Source of the DNA: a virus
Virus record (IMG/VR): IMGVR_UViG_3300009405_000003
Coordinates: 1 to 50,278 of that record
DNA: 50,278 nt
Strand: one strand, 5' to 3'
Position 1 is the first letter of the stretch, and the number at the start of each line of letters is the position of its first letter. A model generated the notes under the pieces. That model did no database searches. It saw only the letters and a program-made list of their open reading frames with translations, and was not told where the DNA came from. The translations under genes were made by a program, and so were the position numbers. This document shows, piece by piece, positions 23,588 through 32,021 of this stretch.

Positions 23588-24958
23588 ATGCAAAAATTAT
23601 TAATCTTTATAGAAGAGAAGGCCAAACTATTGGGACTGTCAGAAGCCCTTAGGGATGCTGTAAAAACTCTTCTAACAATACGTAACCCACTATTTCAAAG
23701 GGGGTTACAGCTTGGACTTACTAATTGGGGAGTGCCAAGACAATTAGAATATTTCACAGAAACAGAATCTTATTTAGAAGTTCCTGTGGGCGCATTAAAT
23801 GAAGTATTATTAATACTAACTGAGCATGGTATTGAAATCGAAAGTGATACAATAGTAGATAATAGATCAACTTATGAATTACCTGAAATTTTTTCTAACA
23901 TAAATTTTAAAGCAACTTTAAGAGGATATCAGCAAGAAATGCTAGATGCCTGTCTTGATAAAACTGTTGGAGTTATACAAGCAAAAACAGGTGCAGGAAA
24001 AACTTTATTCGCACTATCGTTAATATTAAAGAAACAGCAGAGTACGCTCTTCTTGGTGAACACAATTGAATTAGCCAACCAAGCTATTGAATCATTTGTT
24101 AAACATACTAATATAGAGAAAGAAGATGTAGGATTTATTGGGAGTGGGAAATTCTCATTAAAGCCTATTACGGTGGCGTTGCATCAAACTATGGCAAGAC
24201 TATCCGACCAACAATTTGAGATGTTAAATGATCATGTAGGAATGGTTATTGCAGACGAAGTGCATATCTGTCCAGCGAAAACTTATTATAACACAATGAC
24301 CCGTTTAAAAGCAAGATATAAGTGGGGTATTTCAGCAACTCCGAAAAGAGAAGACGGACTGACAAGAGCTATATTTTTTGCAACAGGCCCCTTAATACAT
24401 AGTGTGCCAGAAGAAAAGCTAGGGCAAGTTCTAATTACGCCGGAAGTAGAGTTTGTGCAAACAGACTATTCATTTCCTCTATTTTCAACTCAAGATTACC
24501 AGCCGATGATAACAGACTTATCAGAAGATGTAGAACGTAACCAACTTATACTTGACAAAGTACACGAGTATCCAGATAATTACTCTGTACTACTTTGTTC
24601 AAGAACAAGTCAAGTAGAGGCGCTACATAAAAAGCTTGGTAATACGTCGGTAATGTTAACATCAGCAATTCCAAAAAAGAAGCGAGCTGAAATAATGGAA
24701 CAGTTACAAAATAAAGAAAAGCAAATCGTTATATCTACCTACGGACTATTTAGTACCGGAATTGACTTGCCTCACCTGGATGCACTATTTTTATGTGCTC
24801 CTATGAAGTCTGAAATTAAGTTGCGGCAAGCTGCCGGAAGGCTAATGAGACAAGCAGAAGGTAAAACAAAAGCTATTATTATAGATTTTGTAGATAATAA
24901 TGTTGGGCTATTATATAACCAAGCTAGAACACGAAACAGAGTTTTAACAACTCTATAA
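23588..24958 (+). CDS. SF2 DNA helicase (UvsW/DEAD-like), 456 aa
   Basis: ATP-dependent DNA or branched-DNA helicase of superfamily 2. Visible motifs are Q-motif-like FKATLRGYQQEML, Walker A AKTGAGKT (132-139), DEVH box (223-226), motif III SATPKR, and motif VI QAAGRLMRQAEGK near the C-terminus. The about 100-residue N-terminal part resembles the DNA-binding domain of T4 UvsW-type helicases. The start follows AGGAG with 8-nt spacing. It is the first gene of the plus-strand block and ends in TAA. Phage helicases of this class act in recombination-dependent replication and fork rescue, which fits the neighbouring RecU, Sak4-like and exonuclease genes. Confidence 0.88.
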   Translation: MQKLLIFIEEKAKLLGLSEALRDAVKTLLTIRNPLFQRGLQLGLTNWGVPRQLEYFTETESYLEVPVGALNEVLLILTEHGIEIESDTIVDNRSTYELPEIFSNINFKATLRGYQQEMLDACLDKTVGVIQAKTGAGKTLFALSLILKKQQSTLFLVNTIELANQAIESFVKHTNIEKEDVGFIGSGKFSLKPITVALHQTMARLSDQQFEMLNDHVGMVIADEVHICPAKTYYNTMTRLKARYKWGISATPKREDGLTRAIFFATGPLIHSVPEEKLGQVLITPEVEFVQTDYSFPLFSTQDYQPMITDLSEDVERNQLILDKVHEYPDNYSVLLCSRTSQVEALHKKLGNTSVMLTSAIPKKKRAEIMEQLQNKEKQIVISTYGLFSTGIDLPHLDALFLCAPMKSEIKLRQAAGRLMRQAEGKTKAIIIDFVDNNVGLLYNQARTRNRVLTTL

Positions 24959-24967
24959 GGAATTACT

Positions 24968-25183
24968 ATGAACCAAAAACATATAAGTCATAAAATGACT
25001 GAAACAGAAGTAAAAGCACTTAGAAAAAAGTTGCTTGCTCCTGAAGCATGGTTTTACCCTCAGGGAATAGACCTAGTAGTAACAGCATCAGGAACTGTAA
25101 CTATGGCTCCTAAAACAATAGAAGAAGCTGCAGAGTTTAGAGAAAATGACCTTTGTGTGGAAGGGGTTGATTTCGATGATTAA
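24968..25183 (+). CDS. Hypothetical 71-aa protein
   Basis: A short acidic protein starting MNQKHISHKMTETEVKALRK after AAGGA, ending TAA. The N-terminal half is helical, the C-terminal half ends in EENDLCVEGVDFDD-like acidic residues. Its last codons overlap the start of the deformylase gene by 8 nt, showing translational coupling. No family recognised. Confidence 0.6.
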   Translation: MNQKHISHKMTETEVKALRKKLLAPEAWFYPQGIDLVVTASGTVTMAPKTIEEAAEFRENDLCVEGVDFDD

Positions 25184-25679
25184 AGACATAAACCAATTTC
25201 CTGCAAAAGTACTTCTTATGAAGTGTGCACCTGTAGCCTCGATTACAGGCCCATCACTTTGGAAAGATGAGATTCTCCAACTAAATGAAGATTTACTAGA
25301 CACAGTCAAGAGAATTGAAGCGGTTTCTTTAGGATTAGCTGCCAACCAGATATGGGATAGAGATGGTCCGGCGCCTGCAATGTTTACTATGAGGTGGCCA
25401 TCCGAAGACTACAAATCTTGGGAGTGGAAAACTATAATTAATCCAGAAATTAATGTTTCTGGTAAAAAATTAAAGCAGAAAGAAGGCTGTCTAAGCCTGC
25501 AGCACCCTAAAAGACGAGAAGCTGTTAAACAACGAAGAGCTAATGTAAATTTAGTGTATCAAACTATCGACAGCTTAGAGAAACAAACTATTAAATTTTT
25601 CGGTAATGTTGGCATGTATGCACGTATTGTGCAGCATGAATATGACCACTTACAAGGAAAACTTTGTATTGATAAATAG
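25176..25679 (+). CDS. def: Peptide deformylase
   Basis: Removes the N-formyl group from nascent proteins. All three metal-site motifs are present: GLAANQ (motif 1, GxGxAAxQ class), EGCLSL (motif 2, metal Cys) and HEYDH (motif 3, HExxH). At 167 aa it is close to the usual length. I chose ATG 25176 because AAGGGG lies 9 nt upstream and overlaps the preceding gene by 8 nt; an ATG 30 nt further up is in frame but lacks a good ribosome site. Phage deformylases are known in marine phages, where they may keep up translation late in infection. TAG stop. Confidence 0.9.
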   Translation: MIKDINQFPAKVLLMKCAPVASITGPSLWKDEILQLNEDLLDTVKRIEAVSLGLAANQIWDRDGPAPAMFTMRWPSEDYKSWEWKTIINPEINVSGKKLKQKEGCLSLQHPKRREAVKQRRANVNLVYQTIDSLEKQTIKFFGNVGMYARIVQHEYDHLQGKLCIDK

Positions 25680-25689
25680 AGGGGTTTAA

Positions 25690-26004
25690 ATGTATAACTA
25701 TGACGAACTAGAAGGGGAGGAGCAAGACCTTAAGGAAAATTTTAGAATTACACGATGCTGTGGAAATTGTAAATTTTTCTGGTATTACATGGGTAACCAA
25801 CGAAAAGGCAATTGCACAATTAATGACCCAGAAGCTCGTAACCCTCATAAAACTAAAATCGGGATGACCGATAAAAATAATCGAACTAAATGGCCTCCTG
25901 TACATATTACGTGTGTATGTGATAAACATCAAATGACCAGTAGAGTACATAGTCTAGCTAAAGTTACAGACTATTGTGGAGCTGAGTTCGAACCAGAGAT
26001 ATAA
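25690..26004 (+). CDS. Cys-rich, probably zinc-binding 104-aa protein
   Basis: Starts after AGAGGGG and ends TAA. Eight cysteines with CxxC-type spacing (RCCGNCKFF, GNCTINDPE, ITCVCDKHQM, DYCGAEF) suggest one or two structural zinc sites. The pattern resembles small phage zinc-ribbon proteins of unknown role. It is sandwiched between deformylase and the nucleotidyltransferase-like gene and is probably cotranscribed with both. Confidence 0.65.
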   Translation: MYNYDELEGEEQDLKENFRITRCCGNCKFFWYYMGNQRKGNCTINDPEARNPHKTKIGMTDKNNRTKWPPVHITCVCDKHQMTSRVHSLAKVTDYCGAEFEPEI

Positions 26005-26005
26005 A

Positions 26006-27484
26006 ATGTATAAACCAATAATCAAACTGTTAGAGTCCTATGGACATCAAGCTTACGTGAGTGGAGAAACTGCTAGAGATTTGTATAGAGGTGTTAAGCC
26101 TATAGAAAATCATGTTTCTGTTAATGCTGAGTTTATAACTCTACGGGATAACTTAAAAGATAAGATAATCTCTATAGACACTTACAGTTCCACCATTACA
26201 ATAAAGTATAAAGAAGAGTATTTTACGATACATCCTTTGCGGACAATTTATCTAAATAATACTTATTGTAACTATAAATTCACCTCTTCATTCGAAGAAA
26301 ACGCAAATCATATAGGATTTACTATAAACGCATTATACTACAATCCTTTAAACGACTCGTGGCTAAATCTTCATAATGCCAAACAAGATATTGACAATAA
26401 AATCATACGTTTTGTAGGTGAAGCTGAAGACAGAATTCTAGAGTCAAAAATTAGACTTCTGCAAGCACCAGTTTTAGCAAGCATACTTGGAGAAGACTGG
26501 GTGATTAGTGCGGAATCGCATGAAGCTATTAAAAAATATAACTTAAAAATAGTGATGGCACACACTTCTCAAATTCATAAAGAAATGAGAAAGATGTTTA
26601 AGCATTCACAAACACCTAGTAAATTCTTTAGTATACTTAGGTCCACAAAACTAATAGATAATATACTCCCAGAACTAACTGTGGGTGCGTCTATTTTACA
26701 ATCTAATAAACAAAAAAACCTTACTTTATACCAACATATAATGTATGCTATGGATTCAGTAAAGCTTGACCAGCCTAATTATTATATTATCAGGCTAGCT
26801 GCTTTATTACATGATATAGCTAAACCACATTGCTATATAGAGACTGAAAGTGGTGTACACTTTTATAGTCATGAAAATGTTGGTGCAATTTTAGCAGAAC
26901 GTATATTGTATAGATGGGGGTTTAATAAAACAACCAGTAATAAAGTATCATTACTTGTAAAAAACCATTTGTTTAATGCAGGACCACGGGTAACAGAAGC
27001 CTCAATTAAAAAACTAATAGCACGGATAGGTCCAGAAAATATCCATGATTTATTAGACTTACGAATTGCAGATAGATGGGGCACAGGTAGAAAAGATATT
27101 AAAATGACTCATGTAGAAAGAATGCGAACCAAAGTCAATAAATACTTAGCTAAAACATCTCCAAATAAATTTAAGTTAAGCCTATCTGAAAAAGATATTA
27201 GTAAAGCTATAAGATTTGCTACAGATGATAAAAAAGCTACAGTAAGGAATGTTAAACAATACTTAGAACATAAAGTTCTATATGGACGACTATCTAACAA
27301 GCCATCTAATCTAAAAAGAGCTATTCGAGAAGTTAATAAGCTGCCATGTCCTTTAGATAAACCGCACCTATTTAAAACATGGGCATCTATATTACAAGGT
27401 ACCGAAGACTCTTTTGATAATGGTACATTAAAATGTGGTGTATACTGTGATTTTATATGTGATAAGAAACGAGGTAAAAAATAA
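26006..27484 (+). CDS. tRNA nucleotidyltransferase/poly(A) polymerase-HD family protein with degenerate active site
   Basis: 492 aa. The order is that of bacterial CCA-adding/poly(A) polymerase-HD proteins: head domain, then a FTINALYYN motif and the RILESKIRLLQAPVLASIL segment, then an HD domain (RLAALLHDIAKP). In active enzymes the head begins GGxVRD followed by DxD; here these positions read VSGETARD and NHVSVNA, so the metal-binding aspartates seem missing. The HD motif is intact. It may have lost nucleotide transfer and kept tRNA or phosphodiester binding, or use other residues. ATG 26006 was chosen because it follows the upstream stop; an upstream TTG is in frame. Confidence 0.75.
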   Translation: MYKPIIKLLESYGHQAYVSGETARDLYRGVKPIENHVSVNAEFITLRDNLKDKIISIDTYSSTITIKYKEEYFTIHPLRTIYLNNTYCNYKFTSSFEENANHIGFTINALYYNPLNDSWLNLHNAKQDIDNKIIRFVGEAEDRILESKIRLLQAPVLASILGEDWVISAESHEAIKKYNLKIVMAHTSQIHKEMRKMFKHSQTPSKFFSILRSTKLIDNILPELTVGASILQSNKQKNLTLYQHIMYAMDSVKLDQPNYYIIRLAALLHDIAKPHCYIETESGVHFYSHENVGAILAERILYRWGFNKTTSNKVSLLVKNHLFNAGPRVTEASIKKLIARIGPENIHDLLDLRIADRWGTGRKDIKMTHVERMRTKVNKYLAKTSPNKFKLSLSEKDISKAIRFATDDKKATVRNVKQYLEHKVLYGRLSNKPSNLKRAIREVNKLPCPLDKPHLFKTWASILQGTEDSFDNGTLKCGVYCDFICDKKRGKK

Positions 27485-27858
27485 TGAATGTGTATTTAAT
27501 AGTAGCTTTTCTAATGATATTTATTGTTGGGGTATTTTATGTTACATGGCTATTAAATCAGTTAAACGAACATAAACAACATTATAAGAAACTGCTACAT
27601 CAGAAAAAAAGTAGTGAGGTACTGACAGGACACATAGCTGAAAAGTTTGTACCTTTTCTTGATGAGTTTAAACATGACCCCAGACAATCCACTTTCTGTG
27701 GACAACCTATTGATTATATTGTATTTGGAGACGATTGTATTACAATTGTTGAGGTTAAATCAGGTAATGCTAGGCTAAACGCCAAACAAAAACGAATAAA
27801 AAAATTGGTACAAGAAGGGAAAGTAGAATGGGAGGAAATTAGAATAAAATGAAAATAA
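27484..27858 (+). CDS. Membrane-anchored Holliday-junction-resolvase-related endonuclease (Endonuc_Holl-like)
   Basis: N-terminal helix (LIVAFLMIFIVGVFYVTWLL) is a signal anchor. Then come GQPIDYIVFGDD, ITIVEVKSGNARLN and KLVQEGKVEWEEIRI, a good match to the pattern of the predicted endonucleases related to archaeal Holliday resolvase; D and EVK would be the nuclease residues. The start shares TAATG with the previous stop. The frame meets TGA at 27850 inside an ATGA overlap with the next gene. As a stop it gives 122 aa; as Trp it continues only W-K to TAA, 124 aa. The end given here assumes Trp. Confidence 0.7.
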
Positions 27859-28604
27859 ATTCTTTGTATAGCAGTAGTTCAGGCAATGCATGTAGAATAT
27901 ATAACGACGATACAAGTATCTTAATTGATTGCGGCGTTAGTGGCAAAAAAGTATTTGCTGAGGGAGACTTCCCTATAGATGCTATATTTATTTCACATGA
28001 ACACGGAGACCACGTCGCAGGAGCAGGCGTACTTTGCCGTAAATTAGATATACCTGTATACATACATGAAAACTCATATGAACCTATAAAAGACAAAATC
28101 TTTAAAAATTGTGAAGACAATATAAGATTTATGAAGGGCGGAGATCGCTTAGAGCTAGGTGATTTTTCAATTAAAGCTTTTACTAGCAGACATGACTCTC
28201 AAAACGGAGGTCTAGGTTTTGTAGTAAAAGAAGTTTCAACTGGGAAAACTTTTGGGTATTTAACAGATACAGGCAGTATTACCAAAATGATGGCTGAGGA
28301 AATGAAAGGATGTGATGCCTATTTTCTAGAAGCTGATTACGATACTAAAATGTTATATGAGTATGAAAACTATGATACAGTTCTGAAAGAACGTATTGAT
28401 AGTCCTGTTGGCCACTTATCAAATGATCAAGTGATGGAGTTTATAGAATCCTTTATAGATCTATCCACAACCCAATGGATTATGTTCGGACATTTAAGTC
28501 ATCGAACAAATACGCCAGAACTAGTTAAGACTGCTTTTGTAGACAAATTTTCAAACTATAAAAATATTTACATAGCTCCACATAATGAGCTTGAAATTCT
28601 TTAG
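27849..28604 (+). CDS. MBL-fold hydrolase, WalJ/YycJ-like
   Basis: 251 aa. The N-terminus (SLYSSSSGNACRIY, then SILIDCGVSGKKVF) and the HxHxDH metal motif (ISHEHGDHVAG) are characteristic of the YycJ/WalJ group. Further motifs are FGYLTDTGSI, YFLEADYD, GHLSNDQ and FGHLSHR, which supply the remaining metal ligands. WalJ proteins are two-metal 5'-3' exonuclease-like enzymes best known in Bacillota. It starts in an ATGA overlap with the preceding nuclease and ends TAG. A role in DNA end processing together with the neighbouring exonuclease and RecU is likely. Confidence 0.85.
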   Translation: MKINSLYSSSSGNACRIYNDDTSILIDCGVSGKKVFAEGDFPIDAIFISHEHGDHVAGAGVLCRKLDIPVYIHENSYEPIKDKIFKNCEDNIRFMKGGDRLELGDFSIKAFTSRHDSQNGGLGFVVKEVSTGKTFGYLTDTGSITKMMAEEMKGCDAYFLEADYDTKMLYEYENYDTVLKERIDSPVGHLSNDQVMEFIESFIDLSTTQWIMFGHLSHRTNTPELVKTAFVDKFSNYKNIYIAPHNELEIL

Positions 28605-28619
28605 TAAAAGGGTTATATT
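28591..28619 (+). promoter_or_regulatory. Sigma-70-type promoter before the recombination genes
   Basis: TTGAAA (28591-28596), 17-bp spacer, TATATT (28614-28619). The -35 overlaps the end of the WalJ-like gene. Transcription would start near 28626 with a leader of about 30 nt carrying the AACCAAAA start element. The spacer end AAAAGGGT matches the late promoter at 23505-23533. Confidence 0.7.
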
Positions 28620-28642
28620 TAAGTATAGGACATAACTTAAAT

Positions 28643-28650
28643 AACCAAAA
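28643..28650 (+). promoter_or_regulatory. AACCAAAA start element
   Basis: AACCAAAA ends 6 nt before the exonuclease ATG at 28657. The leader lacks a Shine-Dalgarno; the nearest AGGA is about 30 nt upstream. Member of the seven-site AAYCAARA set. Confidence 0.55.
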
Positions 28651-28656
28651 AACTAA

Positions 28657-29310
28657 ATGGACTTATTAATATTTGATATTGAGACAATACCACAACAAGA
28701 AAAACTATCGGAAACCCAAGAACGAGTATTAGACAAAAAGATCAAGGCAAGTCTTAAAACAGACGACCCTTCCCCCGAAGCTTACGCTTCACAAAAAGAC
28801 CTCATAATGGGAACAAATCCGTACTTTGGAGAAATTGTTTGTATAGGTGTAAAAAAAGTTTTACGTACAGGAGAGTTCGATGCACGAACACTTATTGGAC
28901 CAGAAACTGACATCCTAAATAAGTGGTGGGAAATTGTTCGTAAACATAATGGTAGATTCGTACACTTTAATGGACTAAAGTTTGATGTACCATGGATTAT
29001 TAAACGATCAATGAAACATAATATTAGACCTACAAACAAAGAATTTCTTGAATTAAGGCGATTTATAAAGTACCCTCACTTTGATGTTCAAATGATTATG
29101 GCGGATTGGGATCGATACGCTTCTGCCACTTTAGACCTTACATGTGACTTCTTAAATATCCCTTCTCCAAAAGAAGGAGAGGTAAAAGCAGATGAAGTTG
29201 CTCAAGCTTTTAAAGATGGTAGAATAAAAGAAATTGCTGAATATTGTTTAAGAGACGTTGACGCTACACATAAAGTGTACAATATATTACAATCTTACGT
29301 AAAATTTTAA
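28657..29310 (+). CDS. DnaQ-like 3'-5' exonuclease (PolB-exo-related)
   Basis: 217 aa. The three exonuclease motifs are visible: LLIFDIETIP (Exo I, D and E), FNGLKFDVPWIIKRS (Exo II, D) and YCLRDVDATHKVY (Exo III, D). The layout matches the stand-alone phage family related to the exonuclease domain of B-family polymerases. It is followed by a Sak4-like ATPase and an SSB-like gene, so end resection for single-strand annealing or proofreading support is likely. TAA stop; the next start element overlaps it. Confidence 0.82.
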   Translation: MDLLIFDIETIPQQEKLSETQERVLDKKIKASLKTDDPSPEAYASQKDLIMGTNPYFGEIVCIGVKKVLRTGEFDARTLIGPETDILNKWWEIVRKHNGRFVHFNGLKFDVPWIIKRSMKHNIRPTNKEFLELRRFIKYPHFDVQMIMADWDRYASATLDLTCDFLNIPSPKEGEVKADEVAQAFKDGRIKEIAEYCLRDVDATHKVYNILQSYVKF

Positions 29311-29316
29311 TCAAGA
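29309..29316 (+). promoter_or_regulatory. AATCAAGA start element (variant)
   Basis: AATCAAGA ends 7 nt before ATG 29324, overlapping the exonuclease stop. It differs from the AACC form by one C to T. No Shine-Dalgarno is present in the 13-nt gap. Confidence 0.45.
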
Positions 29317-29323
29317 AAACTAA

Positions 29324-30244
29324 ATGAGCATATTTGAAAAAGCCGCTCCTAAGGCTAAAAGATTAAAGATGTTAATCTATGGAGATACTGGGACTGGAAA
29401 GACTGTAACGTCTCTCCACTTCCCAAACCCCGCTGTAATTGACACTGAACGAGGTTCAGAACATTATGGTGAGCAGTTTGAATTCTTTAGGCTAATGACT
29501 AGTAGTCCTAAAGAAATTAATCAAGCAATTGATGAACTACTAAAAGACCCACAGGAATTTAAAACTCTTGTGATTGATTCATTTTCTAATGTATGGGACG
29601 CAATACAAGATGTCTACATTAAGCATATGAGAATGAAAACCGGTAATATGAACTATGGGCTTCAGCCGTTAGATTATAGAAATTTAAAGGCTGAGGTCAA
29701 ATCTATGGTTACTAAATTATTGGCTTTAGATTTAAATATTATCGTGACCGCTAAATCCAAACCTTTGTATAGCCCTGAAAAAACAGAGTTTATGCAGATT
29801 ATAGGAACGCAAGCGGATGGGCCTAAAGATCTTCCATACATGTTTGATGTGGTCCTTGAATTAGTTATCGACTCTGATACAGGGCAGCGTATAGCTAAAG
29901 CTAAAAAAGATCGAACCAATAAACTTCCTGCAGAATTTGAGTTTAGTTATAAAGCATTTACTGACTACTTAGGGATTGAAGGTTTAGAAAGAGAGCCAGT
30001 TGTGTTTACACAACAGCAGGCACTTAACTCTTATGTTAAACGTGAAACAAAAGTTAAAGTAGACGGAAAAGATATTATGACTGCTGGGGTCACCTCAAAA
30101 ACTTTAAAAGCACTTTCTGAAGCTGCTGAAAAAGTTGGAGAAAGTGTTGTCTCAGTAAAACTTAAAGATGAGTTTATGGTCGATAGTCTACTAGACTTAA
30201 AAGAAGACGAAGGAAAATTCTTTCTGAAAGAACTAACAAAATAA
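29324..30244 (+). CDS. Sak4-like RecA-fold ATPase (AAA_24)
   Basis: 306 aa. Walker A IYGDTGTGKT lies at residues about 18-27, Walker B is FKTLVIDSFSNVWD, and a sensor-like segment is LNIIVTAKSKPLY. The family is the RecA-core phage NTPases known as Sak4 or phage nucleotide-binding proteins. They promote single-strand annealing together with a phage SSB. Here an SSB-like DUF669 gene follows directly and an exonuclease precedes, which is the usual Sak4 neighbourhood. TAA stop. Confidence 0.82.
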   Translation: MSIFEKAAPKAKRLKMLIYGDTGTGKTVTSLHFPNPAVIDTERGSEHYGEQFEFFRLMTSSPKEINQAIDELLKDPQEFKTLVIDSFSNVWDAIQDVYIKHMRMKTGNMNYGLQPLDYRNLKAEVKSMVTKLLALDLNIIVTAKSKPLYSPEKTEFMQIIGTQADGPKDLPYMFDVVLELVIDSDTGQRIAKAKKDRTNKLPAEFEFSYKAFTDYLGIEGLEREPVVFTQQQALNSYVKRETKVKVDGKDIMTAGVTSKTLKALSEAAEKVGESVVSVKLKDEFMVDSLLDLKEDEGKFFLKELTK

Positions 30245-30245
30245 T

Positions 30246-30253
30246 AACCAAGA
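30246..30253 (+). promoter_or_regulatory. AACCAAGA start element
   Basis: AACCAAGA ends 9 nt before ATG 30263 in an 18-nt intergenic gap without a Shine-Dalgarno. Confidence 0.5.
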
Positions 30254-30262
30254 GATATAAAC

Positions 30263-30691
30263 ATGAGTATAAATTTTAAAGAAACAGGACAAAATAACAC
30301 AGGGTCATTTGAACCATTACCGGAAGGTAGATATAATGTGAAAGTGGAAACTACCTCACTAAAAACCGCTAGTACAGGTAATCAAATGATTAATGCGCAA
30401 TTTGTTGTTACTGATGGAGAGTTTAAAAACCGAAAGCTATGGAACAATTTTACAATTACACCTAAATCCTTAGTGTTTTTGTATAGTTTTCTAAAAGCTG
30501 CCGGTAGCGATCTAATTTCAGAAGACAACGCTGATGAAAATGAGGTAGCTAATAATATGATTGGTTTAGCTGCCAGTGCATTTGTAGAGCCTACTGTTAC
30601 CAACACAGGTACACCTACAAATAAACTAGGTAAATGGGCTCCTGCCTTAGCAGATGGAGCTGTAGCCAGCTCTGGAAGCTTATTTTCATAA
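30263..30691 (+). CDS. DUF669-type SSB-like protein
   Basis: 142 aa. The start SINFKETGQNNTGSFEPLPE followed by GRYNVKVETTSLKTASTGNQ, with LWNNFTITPKSLVFLYSFL, is the DUF669 pattern, an OB-like family replacing SSB in many phages. It lies directly after its expected partner, the Sak4-like ATPase, and a strong terminator follows 15 nt downstream. So exonuclease, Sak4-like and DUF669 form one transcription unit from the promoter at 28591. Confidence 0.8.
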   Translation: MSINFKETGQNNTGSFEPLPEGRYNVKVETTSLKTASTGNQMINAQFVVTDGEFKNRKLWNNFTITPKSLVFLYSFLKAAGSDLISEDNADENEVANNMIGLAASAFVEPTVTNTGTPTNKLGKWAPALADGAVASSGSLFS

Positions 30692-30705
30692 ATAATCGAT
30701 TCTAT

Positions 30706-30738
30706 AAAGGGGAGTGTTATACGCAACGCTCCCCTTTT
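30706..30738 (+). terminator. Intrinsic terminator after the recombination unit
   Basis: Stem of 13 bp (AAAGGGGAGTGTT with AACGCTCCCCTTT, one G-T pair), 6-nt loop, followed by T-rich sequence. It separates the recombination genes from the glycan genes. Confidence 0.85.
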
Positions 30739-30758
30739 ACTTTAAAAATGGTAATATA

Positions 30759-32021
30759 ATGGGACAAACATCTCCAGAATTACAAAGGTATTTAAGTACC
30801 TTAGACTGGCAAAAAAATGAGCTAGAAAAAATACATGATACCCCTATAATACTTAGAGGTTTTTATAATAAAGCGGATGGTATAGGAGCGATTGCACCAA
30901 ATCTCTATGATAAAGTGTTTAAATACTATAAAAATGTAAGCCTAATAACTCAAAAAAATAGAGGACATTTACACTTTGCTGATATAACTTCTATACAGCT
31001 AAATATGGACTGTGTTCAAGAATTTAAAAAACATGGAAAATCTTTTGAATGGAACTTAAAATGGAAATCCTTGGAAGGCGAACATCTAAAACGTCCTAAA
31101 GACTTCCAAAATGCAAAATTTATTCATGCTGGTGGGTTTGATAATATTCACAATTTTGAAATCGAGTACCAACAAAACTACCTGGATATCTTCAAACTAA
31201 AAAAATTATTTAACGTAGAAACATATCTGTACCTCATGTGGGAAAGTACTGGCATAGAAATTTTTGAAAAGCTGTTTCATTTATACGACCACATAATTGT
31301 GACTAATACTTGGTTGCAGAAACTTATACAGGACAAATACCCCCAAGTTAGCGTGTTATTTGTTGAGCATGTAGCCAGTTATTATACTCAGTATGCGACA
31401 GGCGCAGGTAAGAATTTTACCTTTGGATTTTCTGGTGGTTTATGGGAACGAAAAAAAGCAGATATAGTTGTACGTGCGTTTAATCAAATTAAAACATCTA
31501 CAGACACCTTAAAAATACATTCAAGACAATTTGTAAACACTCCTAAAATGATAGAGATAGTCTCTAAAGAAATAAAAAAATCTCCAAATGGAATTGAATT
31601 TAAAAATAAAACCTTGCCTGATAAAGAATTTGCAGAGTGGTGGGACTCACTTAATTGCTATGTATTTGTATCAGCAGGAGAAGGATATAGTATTACTCCT
31701 AGACAAGCACTAATGCAAGGAACTCCTGTCATTTTAAGTAAAAACACGAGTCATCTAGACTTACTAGATGTGCCAGGTATTTTATGGGTGGAATGTGACC
31801 CTGGCGAATCAGAATGGTCTGGCGCACCTGATATGCATATATCAGCAGGACAACAATATGAGCCTAGATTGGGAGAAGTAGTTAAACAGATGAAGGAAAT
31901 TAAAGATAACTATGATTTTTGGAAAAAGGCCGCTTTTGAGGGCGGAGAAATAATTAAAAACCGCACTAATGATACTAATATACAAAAACAATGGAGCGCT
32001 ATACTATGAAACAAAAAATAG
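30759..32021 (+). CDS. GT-B glycosyltransferase (GT4-like)
   Basis: About 416-420 aa. The C-terminal Rossmann domain carries FGFSGGLWERKKADIVVRAF and the nucleotide-sugar motif FVSAGEGYSITPRQALMQG (E-x7-E-like region reduced) of GT4 enzymes. ATG 30759 was chosen because an upstream in-frame ATG falls in the terminator. The frame reaches TGA at 32007 inside an ATGA overlap with the next gene; as Trp it adds W-N-K-K to TAG at 32021. Together with GMD and the GT-A gene it makes up a sugar module; the acceptor (virion, host surface or DNA) is unknown. Confidence 0.78.
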
